Below are positions 28,889-37,401 of a stretch of DNA of 64,000 nt, in pieces (within the stretch, counting starts at the first letter, position 1; each line of letters opens with the position of its first letter). A program made the position numbers and the translations under genes. The stretch comes from Pseudomonadota bacterium (lineage in GTDB: Bacteria; Pseudomonadota; Alphaproteobacteria; Sphingomonadales; Sphingomonadaceae). The notes below the pieces were generated by a model. That model had not been told where the DNA came from. It saw only the letters and a program-made list of their open reading frames with translations, and made no database searches. The stretch spans positions 60,082-124,081 of the forward strand of contig JAEWBB010000005.1 of NCBI GenBank assembly GCA_023391375.1, given 5' to 3'.

Positions 28889-29827
28889 TCAGCCCGCCGT
28901 CGAGCTTTCAGACACCGGCTTTTGCTGGGCCGATCGGACGATGCCGCGCAAATCATCGGTCAATTCTCTTTCGCGGGAGAGCGCACTTCGCAGGTCGTCC
29001 ACTTCCGCCCGCAAGCTCGCGACAAGGTTCTGGTGATTGAGGGCCTCCACGCACCGCGTGGCATTATGGTGCGCAGCGTTGAGGGTGGACACCGAAAGAC
29101 CATTTAACGGCTCATCGCTGCCGACAAAAATGTAGAAGGTGCTTGGGCAGCCGTTTTCGTAGACGCCGAACCGGTTGTCGAAGTGCTGGTTGAACAGCTC
29201 GGACTTGTCCGGCGCGGAGCCGACAGGAACGATCAGATTACCGGTCACGTTCATCTGCCCGAGCACGAGATGATGGGCGAAGAAGCGCTGGATGAGGTCG
29301 GTGAATTCCGAGAAGTTCACTTCTCGGCGATGGAATTCATTGATCGGCTGGAACGGCCCACTGTAGATGGTGGTGTTCGGGCTCGAGACTATGAACGTCC
29401 CGCCCGGACGAAGGACACGCTTCACTTCGTGCAAGAATTCGTCGTGTTCAAAAAAATGTTCGAGCGTCTCGAAGCTCGTGACGAGGTCGAAGCTTTGGTC
29501 GTCCGCCGGGATGCTCGTGGCGCTCCCGGCCCTGAACGTGACCGAAGGGCTGCTGTAGGAAGCTTGGGCATGAGCGATCGCCGATTCGTCGATGTCCACC
29601 CCGACGACCGACTTCGCGACCTGGCCCAGGAGCGCGCTCCCGTATCCTTCCCCGGATGCAATATCGAGAACATCTTTCCCGGCGCACAGCGATTCCGCGT
29701 ACATGTACCGGTGCCAGTGTTCGAACGTGATGTCGCCCTGCACGTCGCTCGTTAGCCGTTCGCCCGTGAAAGTCATCGTAGCCAACGACTTCGGCATATA
29801 GAGGAGGCGGTCGGGAGCTTCGTTCAT
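28889..29827 (-). CDS. Class I SAM-dependent methyltransferase
   Basis: A 312-residue methyltransferase of the Methyltransf_11/25 fold. SAM motif I is DVLDIASGEGYGSALLG (about residues 53-69), the acidic post-I residue is in VVGVDIDESAI, and DLVTSFETLEHF and VKRVLRPGGTFIVSSPN are motifs II and III. Residues about 264-298 form a coiled coil (LVASLRAEVDDLRSALSRER). It is the last gene of the minus-strand block that starts at 35015 and probably methylates a sugar or a chain end of the capsule; substrate is inference. Its start overlaps the glycosyltransferase stop (ATGA). Confidence 0.85.
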   Translation of the reverse strand: MNEAPDRLLYMPKSLATMTFTGERLTSDVQGDITFEHWHRYMYAESLCAGKDVLDIASGEGYGSALLGQVAKSVVGVDIDESAIAHAQASYSSPSVTFRAGSATSIPADDQSFDLVTSFETLEHFFEHDEFLHEVKRVLRPGGTFIVSSPNTTIYSGPFQPINEFHRREVNFSEFTDLIQRFFAHHLVLGQMNVTGNLIVPVGSAPDKSELFNQHFDNRFGVYENGCPSTFYIFVGSDEPLNGLSVSTLNAAHHNATRCVEALNHQNLVASLRAEVDDLRSALSRERELTDDLRGIVRSAQQKPVSESSTAG

Positions 29828-31023
29828 GCGACCCTTGCCCTTTTTTTCTTCTCCGAGGGCGCCGCGGAAGTGGCGACTGCCCGCTCCGTCAAAGTCTGAC
29901 GAAGTCGGTCGGCGTACCGCAAGCCCGTCGCGAGGTGGCTGAAGTCCCGTCGCATCCTGAGACGTCCCTCAAGGCTCTTTCTCGCATAAAGCTCGGGATC
30001 GTTGGCCAGCTCCAGCATCTTGGCCGCCGCATCATCGATATCCGCGTCCGCCCACTGCTGGCCCTGCCAGAAGGGATACTGGCCCGACCGAACGGGGATC
30101 AGGCTGAAGTCGACGAGCTGCGTGGTTTCATCGTCGCAGAAATCCATATTCCCGGACCAGCCGGTGCAAACCGACGGGCGACCAACGCACATCGATTCCG
30201 CCATGCCCAAGCCGAACCCTTCCGACCGATGGAGGGAAAGGTAGGCATCGGACAAGGATACGAGCGCGTGCATTTCATCTTCGCTCAAGGCACGATCAAT
30301 GAGCGTGAGACTGTCCGCCATGTTGCGGACCTCTGCCTTGAAGAGCCGATAATCTTCAGGTCGCGTATGCCCGTTCTTCACCTTGATGACGAGTGCGGCG
30401 TCGCGCGGCGCCGCCTTGTCCCGCATTCGCCGAAATGCCTCGAGCGCCGCGAACGGGTTCTTCCGGTCCATGTAGGACGAGAAATCAAACGACATCAGGA
30501 AAACGAAGGCGTCTTCAGGCACGCCGAAGGCACGCCGCGACATTTGCGGCCGCGCCGTCATCTCGCATGCGATGGGCATGTGCCGGACCTTGTCGCCAAG
30601 CGCGGTCGAGATCGCCCCTTCCACAAATTTGGATGGCGCCCAGACCTCGTCGAAGCGGTCGAGTTCCTTCACCCATTTTTCCGGATAATTCGGCAGCTCC
30701 CACATCGGATAAACGATGTTGTAGGCATTGAGGGAGCCGAGTTCCTTGATGTCGTGGTGCTGAAGCGCGGGACCAATTTCATCGCCATTGAGACAGAAAA
30801 TGTTGATGTCCGTGTCGAAGCGCCGCGCGGCGCGTGAACGGAATTCGCTGTACGCCGGGACGACCGATGCATCGCCGGTACCGTAGATGTCGAACACGAC
30901 GGAGTTGACCCGCGCGGCCATGAGCGAGCGCTGGACGCCGCGCACATGGGTGCCCATCCCGATGTCCGAAAACGGATGGCCGGCGACTGTGACAGTGGGC
31001 TTCGATACGCCTTGGTTGAACAC
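29824..31023 (-). CDS. Glycosyltransferase family 4-like protein
   Basis: A 399-residue GT-B glycosyltransferase. The C-terminal half has LVIKVKNGHTRPEDYR, DAYLSLHRSEGFGLGMAE (the GT4 EX7E region) and TGWSGNMDF. This half is clearly related to the last third of the 898-residue protein at 47950-50646. GTG 31023 was preferred to GTG 31032, since AGGAG is 8 bases ahead of the former but abuts the latter. It would transfer a sugar from a nucleotide donor during capsule repeat assembly in the cytoplasm. Donor and acceptor unknown. The stop overlaps the methyltransferase start. Confidence 0.85.
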   Translation of the reverse strand: MFNQGVSKPTVTVAGHPFSDIGMGTHVRGVQRSLMAARVNSVVFDIYGTGDASVVPAYSEFRSRAARRFDTDINIFCLNGDEIGPALQHHDIKELGSLNAYNIVYPMWELPNYPEKWVKELDRFDEVWAPSKFVEGAISTALGDKVRHMPIACEMTARPQMSRRAFGVPEDAFVFLMSFDFSSYMDRKNPFAALEAFRRMRDKAAPRDAALVIKVKNGHTRPEDYRLFKAEVRNMADSLTLIDRALSEDEMHALVSLSDAYLSLHRSEGFGLGMAESMCVGRPSVCTGWSGNMDFCDDETTQLVDFSLIPVRSGQYPFWQGQQWADADIDDAAAKMLELANDPELYARKSLEGRLRMRRDFSHLATGLRYADRLRQTLTERAVATSAAPSEKKKRARVA

Positions 31024-31034
31024 GACCGACACTC

Positions 31035-33719
31035 CTAACTAACCAGATCGCGCGCGTTCTTGAGCGCTTGCAGATACCCGTGGCCGAAATCGCTGTCTGG
31101 TTCGAGATAGCTCCCTTCGCACCATTCGTTCCATGCGTTGATGAACACGATGCGTTCATCGCCATAGTTCTGCTCGATCGTTCGCGTAATGGTCCACTCG
31201 AGCCAAGCCTGGAAGGCGCCGGGGGTGGCGTGCTCGAGTACCAGGCTACGGTCCTGACGCCGAGGCGTGTTGTCCCAGCCGACGAGGACGCTTCGCAACC
31301 GTTTCCAGCCTGGCTCCTCACGACGCATGTATTCGCCGGCAAGCTCACGATAATCGTGGACAGAGCCGACAAATTCCTTGGCGCGATTACTCACTTGCAA
31401 GGCCTGGTCATGGACCATTCCGTGCGGCGGGAACTCCACCGAAATATCGCAGCCATACTTCGACGGGTCTTCTGGGTTCGACGACAATTCGAACGATTCG
31501 ACGGACGCGATAATGATCTCACCCACCCCGATCGAACGCGCATAGTTGCGCCACGTCTCGGCCGTCCGAGCGAACCGCGGCAATTCCTTCACCCGATAAA
31601 CGAGCAACAACGGCTTCCCGTCGATCCGGATGTAGTTGTCGCTCGCGAAATAGCGGGCCAGATCCTTGATGACGTTCAGGTCGTTCTCTTCGCTGTAGTC
31701 CTGCTCGATCAGGACGTTCTGGCTCATGCCGTCCCAGGTCCGGGTCCAGTTTTCATTCGCCCAGCAAAGACAGAAGGGAAAGTCGGGTTTGCCTGTTGCA
31801 AGCATCTGCTCGAGCGGGCGTTCGAGCAGCCGCTTCCCGTCGAACCAGTAATAGTAATAGCAGAAGCCGCTAAGCCCGTACCGCGCCGCCAGCTGCGCCT
31901 GCTCTTCCATCGTCTCGGCGTTGCGAAGATCATAATATCCGAGATCAGCCGGCCTTCGCGGCTGACGATGTCCGTCATAATTGGCGCGCGCCTTCGCAAC
32001 GTTGGTCCACTCGGTGAATCCCTTGCCCCACCACCGGTCATTTTCTTTGATCGGATGGTATTGCGGAAGATAGAATGCGATCAGCTTGAGCTTCTCGGCG
32101 AGCAAGTCACGCTGCCAGCGTCCCAGGAACGTCTGCTTGTTCCTGACGACGCGCTGCATCTTCCTTTCGAAACCGTCCGAACCCGTGCTGGACTTACTCA
32201 GGTGGTGGGCGATGAGCGCATCCGGAATATATTTGATACGCGCACCCGACGCCCGGATCTTCATGCAAAGATCGACGTCTTCGTAGTAGGCGGGAGCATA
32301 GGCGTCGTCGAAGCCGCCAAGCTTGAGGAAGGCGTCCGTCCCGACGAGCATCGCCACGCCCGAGCCGTAGTCGAGATAGCGTTGGTAGTTGAACCGCGGG
32401 CGCCGATGATCGTCGGCGTATCCCACGAACCGGCCTTCGCCCGAAGGACTGATGACGCAGCCGGCTTCCTGCAGGGCCCCATCGAATGAAAGGACCTTCG
32501 GAACGACCGCGGCTGCAGTCTCGTCACGGTCGAGTTCGCGGAACAGGGTCATGGCGCAATCCGGCCGGATTTGCGCATCGTTGTTCAGGAAAAGGACGGT
32601 GCGCCCCCGCGCCGACGCTGCGCCACGGTTGCAGGCGGGACCGAACCCGATGTTTTCGGGGAGATGGATCACATTGAGACCGGGCAACCCGTCGAGGCCG
32701 CTATAAAATTCGTCCGAAGAACCATTATCGACCAGGATGATCTCGATCGATGACGCGTCGTCCGAGCGCGCGACGGATGCCAGGCATTCGGCCGTGTAAA
32801 TCCATTGGTCGACACAGGGTATGACGATGGAGACCTCAGGCATATTACCCAAGTCTTCCGGCCATGTTTCCTTGAGCTTTCTCAGGACGTCGCTTGAACC
32901 AAGCCCTCGGAAACTGACCGCAAAACGCAGCGCATCGGTGTCGCGGACCTCTCGATCCTGGCTCGCCACCCCCATATCGCGGACATCGTCATATCCGTCC
33001 CACATTCGCTTGATCGCCGATTTTCCGGGGTGGTCAGTCGACAAGGTTTTTGGTGCGTCGGGTTTCCCGATACGCCCTTCCCTCCGCCCCATCTCGATGA
33101 AATGGGCGAAGGGATTTTTTCCCGCACGTTCGACGTCGGGATAGGCGGCCAGATAGTTGGTCGTGGAAAAGTCGGGGTGGGGATTCTTCCCCTCGGCCGC
33201 GCCCTTTTCGAGATAGTGGAGCACGAGGTCGGTCCCTTGCGCCTCCGCTTGGGCCATTTCGGGATATTCCTCGCGATAGAACGCATGCGAAAACTCTTCG
33301 GCGATGATCGCGTAGTCTTCGTGGAGGTCCTCGCTTTTGGGCACGTTGACGATAGTCGCAGCCTTGGACTGAGCCTTGCTGCGCGCCGCTGCCCCGGCTT
33401 TCGGTCGGCGGCCCTCTTCTCGGCCGGAGTTCCAGTAATGAAAGAAGGGATTGATCGGGGATTGCGCGACGTCCGGATTCGACCTCACATAATAGCTTGT
33501 CGAAAAATCCGGGCTGGGGTCCTTGCCTTCAGGCGAGCCCTTCGTGACGAAATGGCCCACCAGATCGGCAGGAAGCGTCTCGGGATCCTGGAACTGCGCC
33601 GCATAGAAGTCCGCGTCGAAATGCGGCGTGATCAGGTCTCGAACATGTTGCTCGACGATCGGATCGCGGCGACCAGGGCTGCCGGAAAGCAAGCGGAAAA
33701 AGCGCGACAGCGAGTTCAT
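31035..33719 (-). CDS. Multidomain glycosyltransferase: N-terminal repeats, GT2 and WbsX-like domain
   Basis: An 894-residue protein. Residues about 30-110 and 130-215 are two copies of a unit: FDADFYAAQF...HFVTKGSPEGKDPSPDFSTSYYVRSNPDV and FSHAFYREEY...HYLEKGAAEGKNPHPDFSTTNYLAAYPDV (each shown in part). A GT2 domain starts at Val296 (VSIVIPCVDQWIYT), with FLNNDAQI as the DXD-like site. From about residue 545 a WbsX-like (glycoside hydrolase 99-like) domain follows: LIAFYLPQYHPIKEND, then FCYYYYWFDG, CWANENWTRTWDG and FINAWNEWCEGSYLEPD. ATG 33719 has GAGGGG upstream. It probably builds capsule chains; linkages are unknown. Confidence 0.85.
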   Translation of the reverse strand: MNSLSRFFRLLSGSPGRRDPIVEQHVRDLITPHFDADFYAAQFQDPETLPADLVGHFVTKGSPEGKDPSPDFSTSYYVRSNPDVAQSPINPFFHYWNSGREEGRRPKAGAAARSKAQSKAATIVNVPKSEDLHEDYAIIAEEFSHAFYREEYPEMAQAEAQGTDLVLHYLEKGAAEGKNPHPDFSTTNYLAAYPDVERAGKNPFAHFIEMGRREGRIGKPDAPKTLSTDHPGKSAIKRMWDGYDDVRDMGVASQDREVRDTDALRFAVSFRGLGSSDVLRKLKETWPEDLGNMPEVSIVIPCVDQWIYTAECLASVARSDDASSIEIILVDNGSSDEFYSGLDGLPGLNVIHLPENIGFGPACNRGAASARGRTVLFLNNDAQIRPDCAMTLFRELDRDETAAAVVPKVLSFDGALQEAGCVISPSGEGRFVGYADDHRRPRFNYQRYLDYGSGVAMLVGTDAFLKLGGFDDAYAPAYYEDVDLCMKIRASGARIKYIPDALIAHHLSKSSTGSDGFERKMQRVVRNKQTFLGRWQRDLLAEKLKLIAFYLPQYHPIKENDRWWGKGFTEWTNVAKARANYDGHRQPRRPADLGYYDLRNAETMEEQAQLAARYGLSGFCYYYYWFDGKRLLERPLEQMLATGKPDFPFCLCWANENWTRTWDGMSQNVLIEQDYSEENDLNVIKDLARYFASDNYIRIDGKPLLLVYRVKELPRFARTAETWRNYARSIGVGEIIIASVESFELSSNPEDPSKYGCDISVEFPPHGMVHDQALQVSNRAKEFVGSVHDYRELAGEYMRREEPGWKRLRSVLVGWDNTPRRQDRSLVLEHATPGAFQAWLEWTITRTIEQNYGDERIVFINAWNEWCEGSYLEPDSDFGHGYLQALKNARDLVS

Positions 33720-33779
33720 TCGAAACCCCTCAATTCAGTTACGCAACATTAGACGGCCGACGATTTCTGCCGCCCGGAA

Positions 33780-35015
33780 TCAGACCATTTTCACCGAATG
33801 AAGGTAGGGTCCTAAAACCCGGTCGTCATTGTTTAGCTTCAGGTTGGCAGGGCAGAACGTTTCGGACTGGATTTCCAGAAGTTCGCCTTCTGCGGGGACG
33901 AGGATTGTCTGCGTCTCCTGCGGTTGCAGCGTGACGCGAAGCGGTCCCCCACTCCCTTTGAGCACCAACGTGAGCGCCTTCGGCGAAAAGTTCTGGAACT
34001 GCAATTCATATGACGTGTGAAATGCCCGTGCGAGACCGGGAAGGACGCTCCGCGCCCGGCAGAACCGACCCGTGTCGCCGGCGCCCGGCGCGTGAAAAGT
34101 GTCCGAGTATCGAGCCGTCGTCCGCCAGTCGGCGAAGGCGATGCCCGACCGCCCGAGGTCTGCACCCCAGCCATCCCCCATAACGTACGGGATGCCGTCG
34201 ACCTTGCGGCCGAAAAAGCCTGTGCGAGTGAGCAGCGAGAAGAAGAAATCTTCGCTGAAACCCAATTCCAGCCATTTCTTGTCGGTGATGGCCCAAATGG
34301 ATTCACCGTCAAAGCGGAGGCCCCACGGCAGTGGATAGTCCTCAAAGATCGGCTCGCTGCCAAAAAGGATGAACCCACCGTCCTCGAGAACATGATCACG
34401 GATTCGCTCGAGAAGCTTCTCGAACTCCAGGCAATGGTGGAAACTGGCCTGAAAGAGTGCGACCTTGTATTTCTCGTCGAGAGACGCGGCTGCGTCGACG
34501 AAATCGCCCTGATATGTCTTGATCGACGCATGCTCTGCTGCCGCGCGATCCTTGACCCTTTGCAAGAACCCCTCGTCGATATCGATGACGGAAACCTCGA
34601 AACCGGACTTTGCAAGCGGGATGGCGAGATTTCCCCAGCCTGCGCCAAACTCGATGATCCGCTCTTCCTGGCAGCCGCGCTTCTCCAGTTCTTTCATCGT
34701 CTGGATGACCTTGGCCATCTCGGGCCAGATCACGGACAGGTTCTTGGTCGTCCAGGGGAAGCCGATCTTGAACTCCTCATCGCTCAATTTGCTCGAGGTG
34801 AGTTCATTCTGGACGTCGTAATCCGTGCTCGTCAGCGTCTTGTAGAGGGCGTGAACCTCTTCGAGATATTCCGGAGAATGCGGGTCCTGGACCTTCGGGC
34901 GATAGGGATAAGACGTCGAACGCCACATCTGGAGCAGTTCGTTGAAGTCCTTGGCCTCAGTCATCCTTTCGGAGAACTGCAATGCCTTCGTTGCAAATGT
35001 CGCAGCGTCGTCCAT
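33780..35015 (-). CDS. SAM-dependent methyltransferase with C-terminal extra domain
   Basis: A 411-residue protein. Residues about 85-235 hold the Rossmann methyltransferase fold: IIEFGAGWGNLAIPLA is SAM motif I, VSVIDIDEGFL follows, and VALFQASFHHCLEFEKLL and VLEDGGFILFGSEP complete it. The last 100 or so residues (YELQFQNFSPKALTLVLKG onward) look like a beta-sandwich, perhaps for binding the glycan. ATG 35015 begins the conserved-looking region; a longer frame to 35084 lacks a ribosome site. It is the first gene of the minus-strand capsule block. A sugar methylation or chain-capping role is inferred. Confidence 0.75.
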   Translation of the reverse strand: MDDAATFATKALQFSERMTEAKDFNELLQMWRSTSYPYRPKVQDPHSPEYLEEVHALYKTLTSTDYDVQNELTSSKLSDEEFKIGFPWTTKNLSVIWPEMAKVIQTMKELEKRGCQEERIIEFGAGWGNLAIPLAKSGFEVSVIDIDEGFLQRVKDRAAAEHASIKTYQGDFVDAAASLDEKYKVALFQASFHHCLEFEKLLERIRDHVLEDGGFILFGSEPIFEDYPLPWGLRFDGESIWAITDKKWLELGFSEDFFFSLLTRTGFFGRKVDGIPYVMGDGWGADLGRSGIAFADWRTTARYSDTFHAPGAGDTGRFCRARSVLPGLARAFHTSYELQFQNFSPKALTLVLKGSGGPLRVTLQPQETQTILVPAEGELLEIQSETFCPANLKLNNDDRVLGPYLHSVKMV

Positions 35016-35382
35016 CGTTCGATCAAGGCCCTTTTTGAATCTTGCGCTTCGAACGCAAGCCGCACCGCTTCCCGCGTGTCTCATTAAAGCGACAGGTGTC
35101 GGCGAAACTATCGATTGCCGGAACTAATTGCCTCCTCCGATCTTTGCAACGTCGCACCGCGATGCATGACCAGGATGAAATCTACGCGCAGGCTGCCGTG
35201 GTCACACTGCAACCCTGTACGGGCTTAGAGTTGATCAAGACTGGCGGCGGATGCTGAGAGGCCGATTAAACTATCGTTTCCCTGACAGAATGACTGTTTG
35301 CATTTAATTCACTGAAATTGGTCGGTCGGCACTTGGTCGTTCCATCAAAGTGCTTGGCAGCTTCTTGCGGATGCGCAGAAAC

Positions 35383-35411
35383 TTGACATGAGTTAACCTT
35401 GACATTATGCC
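35383..35411 (+). promoter_or_regulatory. Candidate sigma-70-type promoter for the manA block
   Basis: TTGACA at 35383-35388, a 17-base spacer, then TATGCC at 35406-35411. The -35 box matches consensus fully while the -10 box matches weakly. A second CTTGACAT copy 16 bases downstream makes a direct repeat that includes the spacer. Transcription would start near 35418 and leave about 85 bases before manA. Confidence 0.4.
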
Positions 35412-35475
35412 AACCCGTCGCCGAATACCTGTGGGCCGTGTGTCGCATTCCGCTTGGGAAAGCGAGGTTCGTGTA

Positions 35476-35499
35476 ATGGCGCGTACAAGGGGGTTCTGA
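35476..35499 (+). CDS. Seven-codon leader frame ahead of manA (tentative)
   Basis: ATG 35476 encodes MARTRGF and stops at 35499, two bases before the TTG start of manA. A GAGG site lies 9 bases upstream. The manA ribosome site (AAGGGGG, 35487-35493) lies inside this frame, so translation of the leader could couple to manA. It is too short to be judged by composition and may be chance. Confidence 0.25.
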   Translation: MARTRGF

Positions 35500-35501
35500 C
35501 C

Positions 35502-36326
35502 TTGAAGCTGCAAGGCCGTCTCGAGTTGAAGCCCTGGGGTCAGAGCAAGGTGCCGCACGCCGCAGGCACCGACCTTGCTCACGAGCGCATCGGTGAGGTG
35601 ATCTTTGATCATCCTTCGAGCGACGGCCATCCTGTGATGGTCAAATATCTCTACACCAGTGAGCGGCTCTCGATCCAAGTGCATCCTGACGACGTTCACG
35701 CACGCAAGTTCGGGCATCCTCATGGCAAGGACGAAATGTGGATCGTCCTCTCCGCCGAACCGGGCGCGACGATCGGGCTCGGCCTTAAGCGGCAATCTTC
35801 GAAAGAAGAAGTGTCGGCCGCCATTCGCGATGGCTCCATCGTCGACCTCCTCGACTGGCGCCCCGTCCAACGGGGCGATGTCATTTACAACCCGGCAGGA
35901 ACGATTCATGCCGCTGGCGCCGATTTGGTCCTCCTCGAGGTCCAGCAGGCGATCGATTTGACGTTCCGGCTCTACGATTATGGCCGCGCTCGCGAGTTGC
36001 ACTTGGAAGAAGGCCTTTCAGTCTCGCGATTTGAGCCTCACTCTGACGATCGTGACTGCAGTCTTGGCGAGCGCGAAAGCAGGGTTCTTGCGACGGGACC
36101 ACATTTTGGCGCCGCCTGGTGCTCGGGAACGCTTCCCAACGACCTGCCGATGCATGCGCGCGATCTCCAGGTGGTCGTCGTGGAAGGCGACGTCTCGATC
36201 CAGGGTCGAAAGTTCGGCGCGGGTGAAGCCGCCATGTTCCGATCGCTGCGGGAACTTGCGCTCAATGAGCGCTCGGTAGCGCTGTTGACTTGGCCTGCTC
36301 AGGAAGCTTTGACGCAAGCCGCATGA
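35502..36326 (+). CDS. manA: Class I mannose-6-phosphate isomerase ManA
   Basis: A 274-residue cupin-fold isomerase converting fructose-6-phosphate to mannose-6-phosphate, the first step towards GDP-mannose. Zinc-ligand positions are visible: QVHPDD, the Glu in GKDEMW and the His in PAGTIHAAG. The N-terminus reads KLQGRLELKPWG after the initiator, matching family members, which supports TTG 35502 (AAGGGGG 8 bases upstream). No ATG is available in frame nearby. It is short, as in sugar-biosynthesis loci. Its stop overlaps manC (ATGA). Confidence 0.85.
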   Translation: MKLQGRLELKPWGQSKVPHAAGTDLAHERIGEVIFDHPSSDGHPVMVKYLYTSERLSIQVHPDDVHARKFGHPHGKDEMWIVLSAEPGATIGLGLKRQSSKEEVSAAIRDGSIVDLLDWRPVQRGDVIYNPAGTIHAAGADLVLLEVQQAIDLTFRLYDYGRARELHLEEGLSVSRFEPHSDDRDCSLGERESRVLATGPHFGAAWCSGTLPNDLPMHARDLQVVVVEGDVSIQGRKFGAGEAAMFRSLRELALNERSVALLTWPAQEALTQAA

Positions 36327-37357
36327 TCACTCCCGTCATTCTGAGTGGCGGCAACGGCTCGCGACTCTGGCCGTTGTCCACGCCCGATCGCCCCAAGCAG
36401 TTCTTGCCATTGGTTGGCGATCGAACACTATTCGACCAAACGCTCGCTCGCGTTTCCGATCGTCAAAAGTATGCGGCCCCGATCGTGGTCGGAAGCGCGC
36501 GGCATGAACAACTCTGCCTGGAGGGATTGCGGGACGTCGAGGATTCCCGGCTCATCCTCGAACCGATATCTCGGAACACCGCAGTGGCCATCGTAATGGC
36601 CGCCGCCGTCATTGCCGAGCACGACCCTGACGAAATCATGCTGGTCATGCCTAGCGACCAGCTGATTGGTGACACGTCCGCTTTCCATCGTGCCGTCCAA
36701 CTTGGACGTGAGTGTGCGCAGAAAGGCATGTTGGTCACCTTTGGTATCCAGCCCACCGGCCCGGAAACGGGCTTTGGCTATATTCAGGCGCGGACCGCAT
36801 CGTGTGGCTCGCCCGGCCTGTTCCAGGTCGAGCGGTTCAAGGAAAAGCCGAACCTTTCGACAGCCAAAGCCATGATCAGTGCGGGAAATCATTACTGGAA
36901 TGGCGGAATTTTCATGTTCCGGGCGGGTCGCTTCCTGCAGGAATGCGCGGCACTCGATCCTGCAGTTCATGAATTGGGCGTGCAAGCGGTCGCCGAAAGC
37001 AGGCGAGACGGCGCGCTGATCTGGCCCGACCGTTCCTCGCTCGACCAGTGTCCCAACATCTCGATCGACTACGCGGTCATGGAACGATCGGATTCGATCG
37101 CGATGGTGCCGCTCGACGCGGAGTGGTCGGACGTGGGCTCGTGGGATGCACTCGCGGAAATCGAAGCCGTCGCGGAATCCCGGAAGGTCACCGCCGTCGA
37201 CAGCAACAACTGTTTCGTGCGGACCGATGGCCTCGAAATCGCGCTTCTTGGCGTGAGCGACCTCATCGTTGTCGGCCAGGGCAACCAGGTCGCCATCATC
37301 AAGCGCGGCCGGTCCCAGGACATTAAGGGTCTGGCAGCCTTGGCTGCGAACGACTAA
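36323..37357 (+). CDS. manC: Mannose-1-phosphate guanylyltransferase ManC
   Basis: A 344-residue GTP:mannose-1-phosphate guanylyltransferase giving GDP-mannose, the precursor for Gmd. The pyrophosphorylase signature GGNGSRLWPLS is at about residues 8-18, VERFKEKPN is the sugar-phosphate site, and NISIDYAVMER follows. It lacks the C-terminal isomerase domain of the bifunctional ManC/XanB enzymes, in keeping with the separate manA next to it. ATG 36323 overlaps the manA stop. A phosphomannomutase is needed but not present in the window. Confidence 0.93.
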   Translation: MITPVILSGGNGSRLWPLSTPDRPKQFLPLVGDRTLFDQTLARVSDRQKYAAPIVVGSARHEQLCLEGLRDVEDSRLILEPISRNTAVAIVMAAAVIAEHDPDEIMLVMPSDQLIGDTSAFHRAVQLGRECAQKGMLVTFGIQPTGPETGFGYIQARTASCGSPGLFQVERFKEKPNLSTAKAMISAGNHYWNGGIFMFRAGRFLQECAALDPAVHELGVQAVAESRRDGALIWPDRSSLDQCPNISIDYAVMERSDSIAMVPLDAEWSDVGSWDALAEIEAVAESRKVTAVDSNNCFVRTDGLEIALLGVSDLIVVGQGNQVAIIKRGRSQDIKGLAALAAND

Positions 37358-37401
37358 AGCCCATTCATTTCCCCGACCTGGTCGGAAAGTAAGGCACTGT
37401 G

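Larger units (their letters stand above)
35016..35501. promoter_or_regulatory. Divergent regulatory region between the two capsule blocks
   Basis: About 490 bases separate the minus-strand block starting with the methyltransferase at 35015 from the plus-strand block starting with manA. It is visibly richer in A and T than the flanking genes and holds the candidate promoter at 35383-35411 and a seven-codon leader frame at 35476. Short frames such as 35042-35257 have no coding support. The minus-strand promoter was not identified. Confidence 0.5.

Noticed and set aside
35042..35257. 71-codon frame in the capsule divergent region
   Set aside because: No ribosome site, and composition of the product is not protein-like.
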